DNA of 55,117 bases, from positions 1 through 55,117 of the forward strand of contig CANRFI010000004.1 of NCBI GenBank assembly GCA_947629855.1. Reading direction: 5' to 3'. This document shows positions 48,575 to 55,117 of the stretch, piece after piece. The DNA comes from an uncultured Clostridia bacterium. Lineage in GTDB: Bacteria; Bacillota_A; Clostridia; TANB77; CAG-508. The notes beneath the pieces are model-generated. The model searched no databases, was not told the origin of the DNA, and saw only the letters and a list, made by a program, of their open reading frames with translations. Positions within the stretch are counted from its first letter, which is position 1, and every line of letters begins with the position of its first letter. The translations under genes were made by a program, and so were the position numbers.

Positions 48575-48883
48575 ATGTTTAACCAAAATACTATTAATTT
48601 AGACCAATTATTTTCAACACAAAATATATTAATTTATTTATTGATTATTAATCTTTTTGGATTTTTTATTATGTGGTTAGATAAGTATAAGGCTAAAAAA
48701 GGAAAGTGGAGAATATCAGAAAAAACATTATTTATTATTACAGCATTAGGAGGAGGAATAGGAACTATAGCAGGAATGTATACTTTTAGGCATAAAACGC
48801 AAAAGCTTAATTTTGTGATTGGATTGCCATTTATTACAATTTTAGAAATAATAGGAATAGTTTGGTATTTTATATCAAAGTAA
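48575..48883 (+). CDS. DUF1294-family small membrane protein
   Basis: 102 residues, three membrane helices. The DUF1294 hallmarks are present: FFIMWLDKYKAKKGKWRISE (the D-K-x-x-A-x-x-x-x-x-R-I-x-E loop), LGGGIGTIAGMYTFRHKTQK and the closing hydrophobic helix. Function of the family is unknown. ATG 48575 is preceded by GAAGGAGG. It follows polC by 50 bases. Confidence 0.85.
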   Translation: MFNQNTINLDQLFSTQNILIYLLIINLFGFFIMWLDKYKAKKGKWRISEKTLFIITALGGGIGTIAGMYTFRHKTQKLNFVIGLPFITILEIIGIVWYFISK

Positions 48884-48910
48884 AATAATTATGTTATTGC
48901 GATAAAAAAT

Positions 48911-48960
48911 AAAAAACAGTCAAATAGCTTAAAAATAAAGTGATTTGGCTGTTTTTTGTT
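48911..48960 (+). terminator. Rho-independent terminator after DUF1294
   Basis: 15-bp stem with one G-U pair (48911-48925 against 48943-48957) and a T-rich tail. Confidence 0.75.
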
Positions 48961-49082
48961 TTTGAAAAAATTATATAAATTTAGTACACATAAAAAGTAT
49001 TGAAAATAAAACAGAAGTAAAAATATTATTGTAACCCGAACAAAATGTGAACAATTACAATAATGAAAGCGTCTAATTTTAG

Positions 49083-49370
49083 TTATTCACAGAGTTATCC
49101 ACAGTATCCACATTTAAAAATAAAAATAAAATGTAAAAAAAGAAGAAAAATAATGTATACATAAAACTAAAAAGAATACATAATTGTAACACAATTGAAA
49201 TATTACTGTAACAAAACAACCTAAAAAGGAGAAAAATACCCAAAAAATCTAATTTAAAACAAAAACAAACAAAAATTTATCAATACACTGAAATAAAACT
49301 GTAACAATTTTGTAAAATACAATATTGGTTCAAAAGCAAAAATTATATTGTGGATAACTTGTTATAAACA
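49083..49370. promoter_or_regulatory. cluster of DnaA-box-like sites in an AT-rich gap
   Basis: In the 526-base gap 48884-49409: TTATTCACA (49083-49091), consensus TTATCCACA (49095-49103), GTATCCACA (49104-49112), reverse-strand consensus TGTGGATAA (49349-49357) and TTATAAACA (49362-49370). Between the two groups lie about 235 very AT-rich bases with repeated TGTAAC (four copies from 49030 to 49301). The spacing looks like an origin-type DnaA site, but genes on both sides point the same way and dnaA is not nearby, so a regulatory or DnaA-titrating site is more likely. Confidence 0.5.
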
Positions 49371-49409
49371 GAAAAAAATTGATTGCATATAATAAAATAG
49401 GTGAAAAAA

Positions 49410-49745
49410 ATGCTATATAAATTAAAAGAAGTTTTAAACAAAAATAGATGCTATTGTGAAACAGAAATTAATCAAGAACAGTTAGAAGGAATGGTAAAAA
49501 AAGGCAGTATACTATTGGATGTAAGAAGTATTCAAGAATTTAAGGAGGGGCATTTAAAAAATGCTATTTCATTACCAGTCTATGATATAAAAAAAAGACA
49601 TCAAGAAATTCTAGAAGACAAATTTCAAACAATTATTGTTTATTGTAGTAGTGGTCATAGAAGTGAAAAAGCACAGAAAATATTAAAGAAATTAGGATAT
49701 AAAAAAGTATATAATTTATGTAATGGTTTAGAAAACTATAATTAA
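49410..49745 (+). CDS. rhodanese-like domain protein
   Basis: 111 residues, a single rhodanese domain. SILLDVRSIQEFKEGHLKNA is the family D-V-R-x-x-x-E-F-x-x-G-H-I/L motif, and IIVYCSSGHRSEKAQKIL holds the sulfur-carrying cysteine in a C-x5-S loop. An extra pair CYC near the N-terminus is unusual. It would carry persulfide sulfur in the cytoplasm. ATG 49410 has AGGTGA 6 bases upstream; a GTG at 49401 is possible. Confidence 0.85.
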   Translation: MLYKLKEVLNKNRCYCETEINQEQLEGMVKKGSILLDVRSIQEFKEGHLKNAISLPVYDIKKRHQEILEDKFQTIIVYCSSGHRSEKAQKILKKLGYKKVYNLCNGLENYN

Positions 49746-49808
49746 TCTATTGAGATTTTTCTATTTGTATGTTAAAATAGCAAATATAAAAAATAATGTG
49801 GAGGAACT

Positions 49809-51617
49809 ATGGAACGAGACAAAATCAGAAATTTTAGTATAATTGCACATATTGACCACGGAAAATCAACATTAGCAGATAGATTAATTGAAATGACAGG
49901 AGTATTATCTAAAAGAGAAATGGAAAACCAAGTTCTAGATAATATGGAAATAGAAAAAGAAAGAGGAATTACAATTAAATCACAAGCAGTTAGAATGATA
50001 TATAAAGCAAAAAATGGTGAAGAATATACTTTTAACTTAATCGACACACCAGGACATGTTGATTTTAATTATGAAGTATCAAGAAGTTTAGCAGCATGTG
50101 ATGGTGCTATTTTAGTTGTAGATAGCAGCCAAGGTGTAGAAGCACAAACACTTGCTAATGTATATTTAGCAATTGATAATAATCTAGAAATTTTACCTGT
50201 ATTAAATAAAATAGATTTACCAAATGCACGTATAGAAGAAGTAAAAAAAGAAATAGAGGATATTATTCGGAATACCAGCAGAAGATGCACCATGCATTTC
50301 AGCAAAATCAGGATTAAATGTAGAACAAGTATTAGAAAGAATTGTTACAGATTTACCAGCACCAAAAGGAGATAAAAACGAAAAAGCAAAATGTTTAATA
50401 TTTGATTCTTATTATGACAATTATAAAGGAGCAGTAGCATATGTAAGAGTGGTAGATGGAACTGTAAAAGTAGGAGATGAAATTTACTTAATGGCAGCTA
50501 AGAAATCTTTTACAGTAACAGAAGTTGGGTATTTTTTACCAGGTTCATATATGCAAACAGAAAAAATTGAAGCAGGAGAAGTCCGGATATATTGCAGCAA
50601 GTATTAAAAATTTATCAGACATTAATGTAGGAGATACTATTACATTAAAAAATAATCCAGCGGACAAGCCTCTAAAAGGATATAAAGAGGTTACACCAAT
50701 GGTTTATTGTGGACTATATCCAATTGATGGTAGCGAATATGAAGCGTTAAAAGAGGCTTTAGAAAAATTAAAACTAAATGATGCAGCGTTAGAATATGAA
50801 GCAGAATCTTCAGTAGCATTAGGATTTGGATTTAGATGTGGATTTTTAGGATTGTTACACTTAGAAATAATAGAAGAAAGGCTAGATAGGGAATTCGATT
50901 TAGGCTTAATTACAACAGCACCATCTGTTATTTATAAAGTTTATAAAACAAATGGAGAAGTGGTAGAATTATATAATCCAGAAGAACTACCACCTTCACA
51001 AGAAATATCTTATATGGAAGAGCCATTTGTTACAGCAAACATATTAACACCAAAAGAATATGTAGGAAATATAATGGAATTGTGCCAAAACAGAAGAGGT
51101 ATTTACATAGATATGAAGTACCTAGATGAAACCAGAGTAACACTTGTTTATGAAATGCCATTAAATGAAATAATTTATGATTTTTTTGATAATTTAAAAT
51201 CCAAAACAAAAGGATATGCATCACTTGACTATGAATTTAAAGAATACAGAAAAGCAAATTTAGTAAAATTAGATATCTATATTAATGGAGAAAGAGTAGA
51301 TGCTTTAAGCTTTATTGTTCATAAAGATAATGCATATAATAGAGGCAAAAAAATGGTAGAAAAATTAAAAACAGTTATTCCAAGAAAATTATTTAAAATA
51401 CCGATACAAGCAGCAGTACGGAGGACAAATTATTGCAAGAGAAACAATATCTGCTATGAGAAAAGATGTACTTGCAAAATGTTATGGAGGAGATATTACT
51501 AGAAAGAAAAAATTACTTGAAAAACAAAAAAGAGGTAAAAAGAAAATGCGTGAAATTGGAAATGTAGAAATACCACAAGAAGCATTTTTATCTGTTTTAA
51601 AATTAGATGATGAATAA
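49809..51617 (+). CDS. lepA: elongation factor 4 (LepA); three +1 shifts at CGG 50268, 50584 and 51419
   Basis: 601 residues after three shifts, essentially the standard LepA length, which shows that exactly one base is extra at each site. A ribosomal GTPase that back-translocates or rescues stalled elongation. G domain: [18 protein letters not shown] (G1), [20 protein letters not shown] (G3), [10 protein letters not shown] (G4). Skips restore [18 protein letters not shown] (G5 region), [20 protein letters not shown] and [20 protein letters not shown]; the C-terminal domain closes with [27 protein letters not shown] translation factor that acts on stalled ribosomes itself depends on CGG shifting. 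Confidence 0.97.
50268..50271 (+). other. CGGA +1 shift site (lepA, first)
   Basis: ATT-CGGA. Skip gives [19 protein letters not shown], conserved in LepA. Confidence 0.95.
50584..50587 (+). other. CGGA +1 shift site (lepA, second)
   Basis: GTC-CGGA. Skip gives [20 protein letters not shown], invariant in LepA. GTC is a rare codon here yet precedes two of the 24 sites. Confidence 0.95.
51419..51422 (+). other. CGGA +1 shift site (lepA, third)
   Basis: GTA-CGGA. Skip gives [19 protein letters not shown], invariant in LepA. Confidence 0.95.
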
Positions 51618-51629
51618 GGGGGAAATTAT

Positions 51630-52295
51630 TTGGAAGAATTATTAGAAAAAATAAATTTTTATAATAATCAAATTTTAGAACAAGGCAAAAAGGCAATGCA
51701 AAATAAAGAAAAATCCTTTGAAATAATAAAAGGTAAATTACCAATTATTATTTCAGCACCACATTGTGTAACACAAACAAGGAATGGTAAAATAAAAGGA
51801 AAAGAAGGAGAAACAGGTGCAATTGCACAATACATAGCAAATAAAATAGAATGTTATGCTATCTATAAAACATATAATAATCAAGATGATGCAAACTATG
51901 ATATAGAAAACAACCCATATAAAGAAGCAATAATAGAATTAATAAAACAAAATAATATAGAATTATTGCTAGACTTACACGGGGCAAGCTATGAAAATGA
52001 ATTTGACATTGAACTTGGAACAGGAAATGGAGAAAACCTATATGGAAAAGATTTTTTGATTGATGACCTAAAACGTAGTTTTAAAAAGTATAATATAAAA
52101 AATATTACAATCAATACTAAATTTAAAGCGGCTTCTAATCACACTATAAGTAAAACTGTTTCAAAAGCAACAAAAATACCATGCATACAATTAGAAATCA
52201 ATGGTAAATACAGATATATTAAAAACATAGAGGAAATTAAAAATTTACTAAATGCACTAATTGATTTTATACATCAAATAAAGGAGAAAATATAA
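51630..52295 (+). CDS. N-formylglutamate amidohydrolase-like protein
   Basis: 221 residues. Motifs of the FGase/HutG2 fold: LPIIISAPHCVTQTRNGKIK (A-P-H metal ligand), EGETGAIAQYIANKI, IELLLDLHGASYENEFDIEL (D-L-H-G-x metal/catalytic motif) and PCIQLEINGKYR (E-I-N/Q). The family removes formyl or acyl groups from amides using zinc; the true substrate here is unknown. Start TTG 51630 with GGGGGAAA upstream, 12 bases after lepA; it ends 1 base before rlmB, so it is co-transcribed. Confidence 0.75.
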   Translation: MEELLEKINFYNNQILEQGKKAMQNKEKSFEIIKGKLPIIISAPHCVTQTRNGKIKGKEGETGAIAQYIANKIECYAIYKTYNNQDDANYDIENNPYKEAIIELIKQNNIELLLDLHGASYENEFDIELGTGNGENLYGKDFLIDDLKRSFKKYNIKNITINTKFKAASNHTISKTVSKATKIPCIQLEINGKYRYIKNIEEIKNLLNALIDFIHQIKEKI

Positions 52296-52296
52296 A

Positions 52297-53049
52297 ATGC
52301 AAGAAAAAGAAAATTACAATGATCAAGTAGAAGGAAGAAATGCAGTTTTAGAATTATTAGAAAGCGGAAAAGATATAAATAAAATATTCATTACAAAAGG
52401 CGAAAAACACGGATCAATTTTTAAAATTATTGCGAAAGCAAAAGAAAATAAGGTAATGGTAATAGAAAAAGAAAAAAGAAAAATGGATGAAATGGCTCAA
52501 AATAAAAATTACCAAGGTGTAATAGCACAAGTTCCACCATTTGAATATTGTGAAATACGAGACATTATACAAGAAGCAAAAAACAGAAACGAAGAGCCAT
52601 TTGTACTAATTTTAGATGAAATCGAAGATCCTCATAATTTAGGAGCTATTATAAGAACTGCTGAAACAGCAGGAGTACATGGAATTATAATACCTAAAAG
52701 AAGAGCTGTAGCAGTAAATAGCACTGTGAACAAAGTATCTGCAGGAGCAGTACAACATATGAAAATAGCAAGAGTAAATAACTTATCGGATGCTATAGAA
52801 GAACTAAAACAACAAGGACTTTGGATTGCTGGAACTGATATTAATGCAAAAGAATATTATTATGAACATAACTTGACTGGACCAATTGGAATAGTAATTG
52901 GAAATGAAGGAAAAGGTATAGGCCCAAAAATAAAAAATAATTGTGACTTTTTATTAAAAATTCCAATGAAGGGGAAAATAAATTCATTAAATGCTTCTGT
53001 ATCAGCAGGAATTATTCTATATGAAATTGTAAAACAAAAAATGAAATAA
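52297..53049 (+). CDS. rlmB: 23S rRNA (guanosine-2'-O)-methyltransferase RlmB / TrmH family
   Basis: 250 residues, SPOUT methyltransferase. N-terminal substrate domain: VEGRNAVLELLESGKDINKI; SPOUT motifs: FVLILDEIEDPHNLGAIIRT (motif 1 N-L-G-x-I-x-R), GPIGIVIGNEGKGI (motif 2 with E) and INSLNASVSAGIILYE (motif 3 S-L-N-A/V-S). It 2'-O-methylates a loop nucleotide of 23S rRNA (G2251 in E. coli for RlmB); relatives modify other positions. Confidence 0.93.
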   Translation: MQEKENYNDQVEGRNAVLELLESGKDINKIFITKGEKHGSIFKIIAKAKENKVMVIEKEKRKMDEMAQNKNYQGVIAQVPPFEYCEIRDIIQEAKNRNEEPFVLILDEIEDPHNLGAIIRTAETAGVHGIIIPKRRAVAVNSTVNKVSAGAVQHMKIARVNNLSDAIEELKQQGLWIAGTDINAKEYYYEHNLTGPIGIVIGNEGKGIGPKIKNNCDFLLKIPMKGKINSLNASVSAGIILYEIVKQKMK

Positions 53050-53113
53050 AAATATTGATAAAAAAACAATAAAAATGTATAATTAAAATAAATTTATGTG
53101 GAGGAAGTTATAT

Positions 53114-54895
53114 ATGATGATGCCAAAAAAGAAAAAAAAGATATTAATTATTTCATCTATTGTGGTTTGCATACTAATAATTATAGCAGTATTAGTAATA
53201 CTATATATAAAAACTGATATGTTTAAATCAAGTGATGTACTATTTGCAAAATATTTTAAGCAAAATTTTGATAATATTAACAATCTTTATAGTAATTTAG
53301 TAGAAGAAAGTAAATACCAATCAGAAACTGAAATAAAAATTAATTATGCTCAAAATATAGGAACAACTTTAGAAAATATGCAAAATCCTATAAATCAGTT
53401 AAAAATAGAAGTAGAAGAACAAAAGGATATTGCAAATAATTATAATTATCAAGATATTCAGTTAATAAAAGACAAAGAAAAAGTATCAGAAATAAAATGT
53501 ATATTAGAAGATGACGTATGTGGGATACAATTTGCTGATATGTTTAATCAATACGTATTAGCTAATAATGAAAATCTAAAAGAATTATTAAAAGAAACGG
53601 AAAATTTTTCAGATGAACAATTATCAAAAATACCAAATAAAATAGAATTTAATTATAATCTTTATGATGTATTTAGATTTTCAGAAGAAGAAAAAGAAAA
53701 TCTTAGCCAAAGATATACTAATATAATAATCAATAGTGTTTCAAGCCAAAAAATTTCTAAACAAAGTAACCAAGCAATACAAATTAATGGTACATCTATA
53801 AATGCAAATGAATATGTTATGACACTAACAAAAGAAGAACTAAATAATATATATATAAAAATATTAGAAGAATTAAAAAAAGATGAAATCATTTTAAACA
53901 AAATTAATAACTTACAAAAGTTTTTAAATCAATATCAATTTATTTTTGGAGAAATTACAGATTTACAAACTAGATTTGTCACAGAAGTTCAATATTTAAT
54001 TGATGATATTGTTCAAAATAATATTGGGCAAGAAGAATGTAAAATAATTGTTTATGAGCAAGACGGAAAAACGATAAAAAATGTTATACAAGGATCTGGA
54101 TATGAAATTAGTTTAGAAACTTTAGCTTCAGAAAATTATATAAAAATATCATATAAAAATGAATTAGAAGAAAAATCTTTAAATTTAAAAAAAGAAATGA
54201 ACCAGATTAATATTAGCTATCAAACAAAAACAGAAGATAAAATATCAGAATATAACATTTTAATAAATGAAAAAATAAATGGAAATAATTGTGAAAAAGT
54301 TATTACTGCAAAATATGAAGATGATACAAATCGAGTAGAAATGAATATAGAAAAAAATATGCAAATAGTTAATGAATTTGATGATGAAATAATTTTTGAT
54401 AGTGATAATTCAGTAAACTTAAGTGAATTAGAACTAGAACAAACAAAAGAAATTACTAATATGGTAAACACAGCAGTTTCTGAAAAGATAAGCCAAATTA
54501 AAGAAACAATTATAAATGAAGAAGATATAAAAAAGGTTCTTATAGGAGCAGGGTTGCTAAAAGAAGAACAAGTTATAGTAGGTACAGGAGTTACTGAAAC
54601 AGAAAGAAATAGATTTAATTCTAAATTTGAAATCTTACAAGGAGAAGAATTAGACGATAAAGCTGTTATGAATTTAATTAATGCCATAAAAGAAAATTTA
54701 ATAGGATTAGAACCAGTATCTGCTAATGAAATAAAATTAAAATTAGATCAACTCAATAAAGATGAAGAAGCATTTACAACAATAAGTAATTTTATAGAAA
54801 ACAATAAAGATAAAAAATACAGTGCAAAAATAGAATATGATGAAAGCACAGGACTTGCAAGTGACTTATTGTTAACTATAGAAGAAAAACAATAA
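53114..54895 (+). CDS. membrane-anchored extracellular protein of unknown function, 593 residues
   Basis: A short basic start (PKKKKK), one membrane helix (ILIISSIVVCILIIIAVLVI) and then about 555 residues outside the membrane. The outer part is mixed alpha/beta, rich in N, E, K and I, with two similar-looking stretches around 50-300 and 310-450 (repeated I-N/Y-E/K-strand patterns); I recognise no family with confidence. ATG 53114 has TGGAGGA 8 bases upstream. It is a single-gene unit with its own terminator, next to the presumed rRNA operon. A tail of about 100 residues (residues 470-593) is helical. Confidence 0.75.
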   Translation: MMMPKKKKKILIISSIVVCILIIIAVLVILYIKTDMFKSSDVLFAKYFKQNFDNINNLYSNLVEESKYQSETEIKINYAQNIGTTLENMQNPINQLKIEVEEQKDIANNYNYQDIQLIKDKEKVSEIKCILEDDVCGIQFADMFNQYVLANNENLKELLKETENFSDEQLSKIPNKIEFNYNLYDVFRFSEEEKENLSQRYTNIIINSVSSQKISKQSNQAIQINGTSINANEYVMTLTKEELNNIYIKILEELKKDEIILNKINNLQKFLNQYQFIFGEITDLQTRFVTEVQYLIDDIVQNNIGQEECKIIVYEQDGKTIKNVIQGSGYEISLETLASENYIKISYKNELEEKSLNLKKEMNQINISYQTKTEDKISEYNILINEKINGNNCEKVITAKYEDDTNRVEMNIEKNMQIVNEFDDEIIFDSDNSVNLSELELEQTKEITNMVNTAVSEKISQIKETIINEEDIKKVLIGAGLLKEEQVIVGTGVTETERNRFNSKFEILQGEELDDKAVMNLINAIKENLIGLEPVSANEIKLKLDQLNKDEEAFTTISNFIENNKDKKYSAKIEYDESTGLASDLLLTIEEKQ

Positions 54896-54910
54896 AATAA
54901 TGAAAAATTA

Positions 54911-54955
54911 AAAAGCCTAAATCAACTGAAAATATCGTTGATATAGGCTTTTTTT
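54911..54955 (+). terminator. Rho-independent terminator
   Basis: 16-bp stem with one mismatch (54911-54926 against 54937-54952) and a T run to 54955. Confidence 0.8.
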
Positions 54956-55005
54956 GAAATTCCAAAAATTTCTTTTAAAAAAAGAAAATTTTTTTTAAAA
55001 AAGTG

Positions 55006-55034
55006 TTGACAAAGATAAAAAATTATCGTATAAT
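55006..55034 (+). promoter_or_regulatory. consensus promoter, probably rRNA operon P1
   Basis: TTGACA (55006-55011), 17-base spacer, TATAAT (55029-55034): both hexamers are perfect consensus, preceded by A- and T-tracts (54976-55000) like an UP element. Confidence 0.75.
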
Positions 55035-55039
55035 TAAAT

Positions 55040-55117
55040 TCGTTCCGAAAATTAACGGAACATAAAAGTACATTGAAAAGTAAACAATAGAATCCTTTAG
55101 AGAATAAACCGAAGCGG
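55040..55117 (+). other. probable leader of an rRNA operon (runs off the window)
   Basis: Downstream of the strong promoter, CATTGAAAAGTAAACAATAG resembles the A-T-T-G-A-A-A-A-x-x-A-A-A-C-A segment found in rRNA leaders and spacers of Clostridia. No 16S sequence is reached, so this is inferred from promoter strength and leader form. Confidence 0.5.

Noticed and set aside
48884..49409. Chromosome replication origin
   Set aside because: DnaA-box-like sites are present, but genes run in the same direction on both sides, and no dnaA, dnaN, rpmH or parAB genes are near.

Overview
ORGANISM. The window is a very AT-rich (roughly 70% or more A+T), almost entirely plus-strand stretch of a bacterial chromosome. 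PolC-type DNA polymerase III, an L21 leader RNA, AGGAGG-type ribosome binding sites, dTDP-rhamnose wall-polymer genes and a 2-domain-CBS IMP dehydrogenase point to a low-GC Firmicute, probably an uncultivated Clostridia-like lineage. This placement is an inference. MAIN RESULT. Twelve conserved genes are each split by one to four +1 frameshifts, 24 in all, and every break is the same event: a CGG codon in the reading frame followed by A or T, where skipping the C restores the conserved protein by reading GGA or GGT as glycine. Breaks occur in metK (2), trpS (2), obg (4), polC (4), lepA (3), a U32 peptidase on the minus strand (3), and once each in nagZ, rfbB, a glycosyltransferase, a methyltransferase, a wall hydrolase and a pilin-like gene. 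In my manual scan no conserved gene uses CGG as arginine; the only two other in-frame CGG codons lie in one atypical 88-residue ORF (5701-5967). CGA, CGC and CGT are used normally. The simplest reading is that CGG is unassigned here (its tRNA probably lost) and works as an efficient, sequence-encoded +1 frameshift signal, i.e. CGGA/CGGT acts as a four-base glycine codon. Several affected genes are normally essential, so they are unlikely to be pseudogenes. LAYOUT. 1-3.4 kb: partial AraC regulator, nitroreductase, radical SAM protein, a structured intergenic block and a transglutaminase-like protein. 3.5-4.9 kb: a prepilin-like surface protein whose last ~120 bases jump to about 52% GC and resemble the variable region of a diversity-generating retroelement. 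5-9.6 kb: methyltransferase, small proteins, rdgB, L21 leader with rplU-rpmA, guaB. 9.6-33.5 kb: one large surface-polysaccharide region: ABC exporter, metK, a methyltransferase/kinase-like/coiled-coil protein, glycosyltransferases, GT-C-like membrane proteins, the complete dTDP-L-rhamnose pathway, and two RICIN-repeat wall hydrolases. 33.6-38.4 kb: prs, gtrA, a GtrB-like transferase, trpS and obg. 38.4-40.9 kb: minus-strand U32 peptidase. 41-54.9 kb: cadherin-like anchor protein, nagZ, polC, DUF1294, rhodanese, lepA, an N-formylglutamate amidohydrolase-like protein, rlmB and a membrane-anchored protein. The window ends just after a consensus promoter and leader that look like the start of an rRNA operon. 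HOW THE GENES WORK TOGETHER. The central block would make dTDP-rhamnose, assemble a rhamnose-containing polymer, possibly cap it by methylation (SAM supplied by the embedded metK), export it through the Wzm/Wzt-like ABC transporter and remodel the wall around it. The other blocks are housekeeping genes for replication, translation and nucleotide supply, and these carry most of the CGG shift sites.
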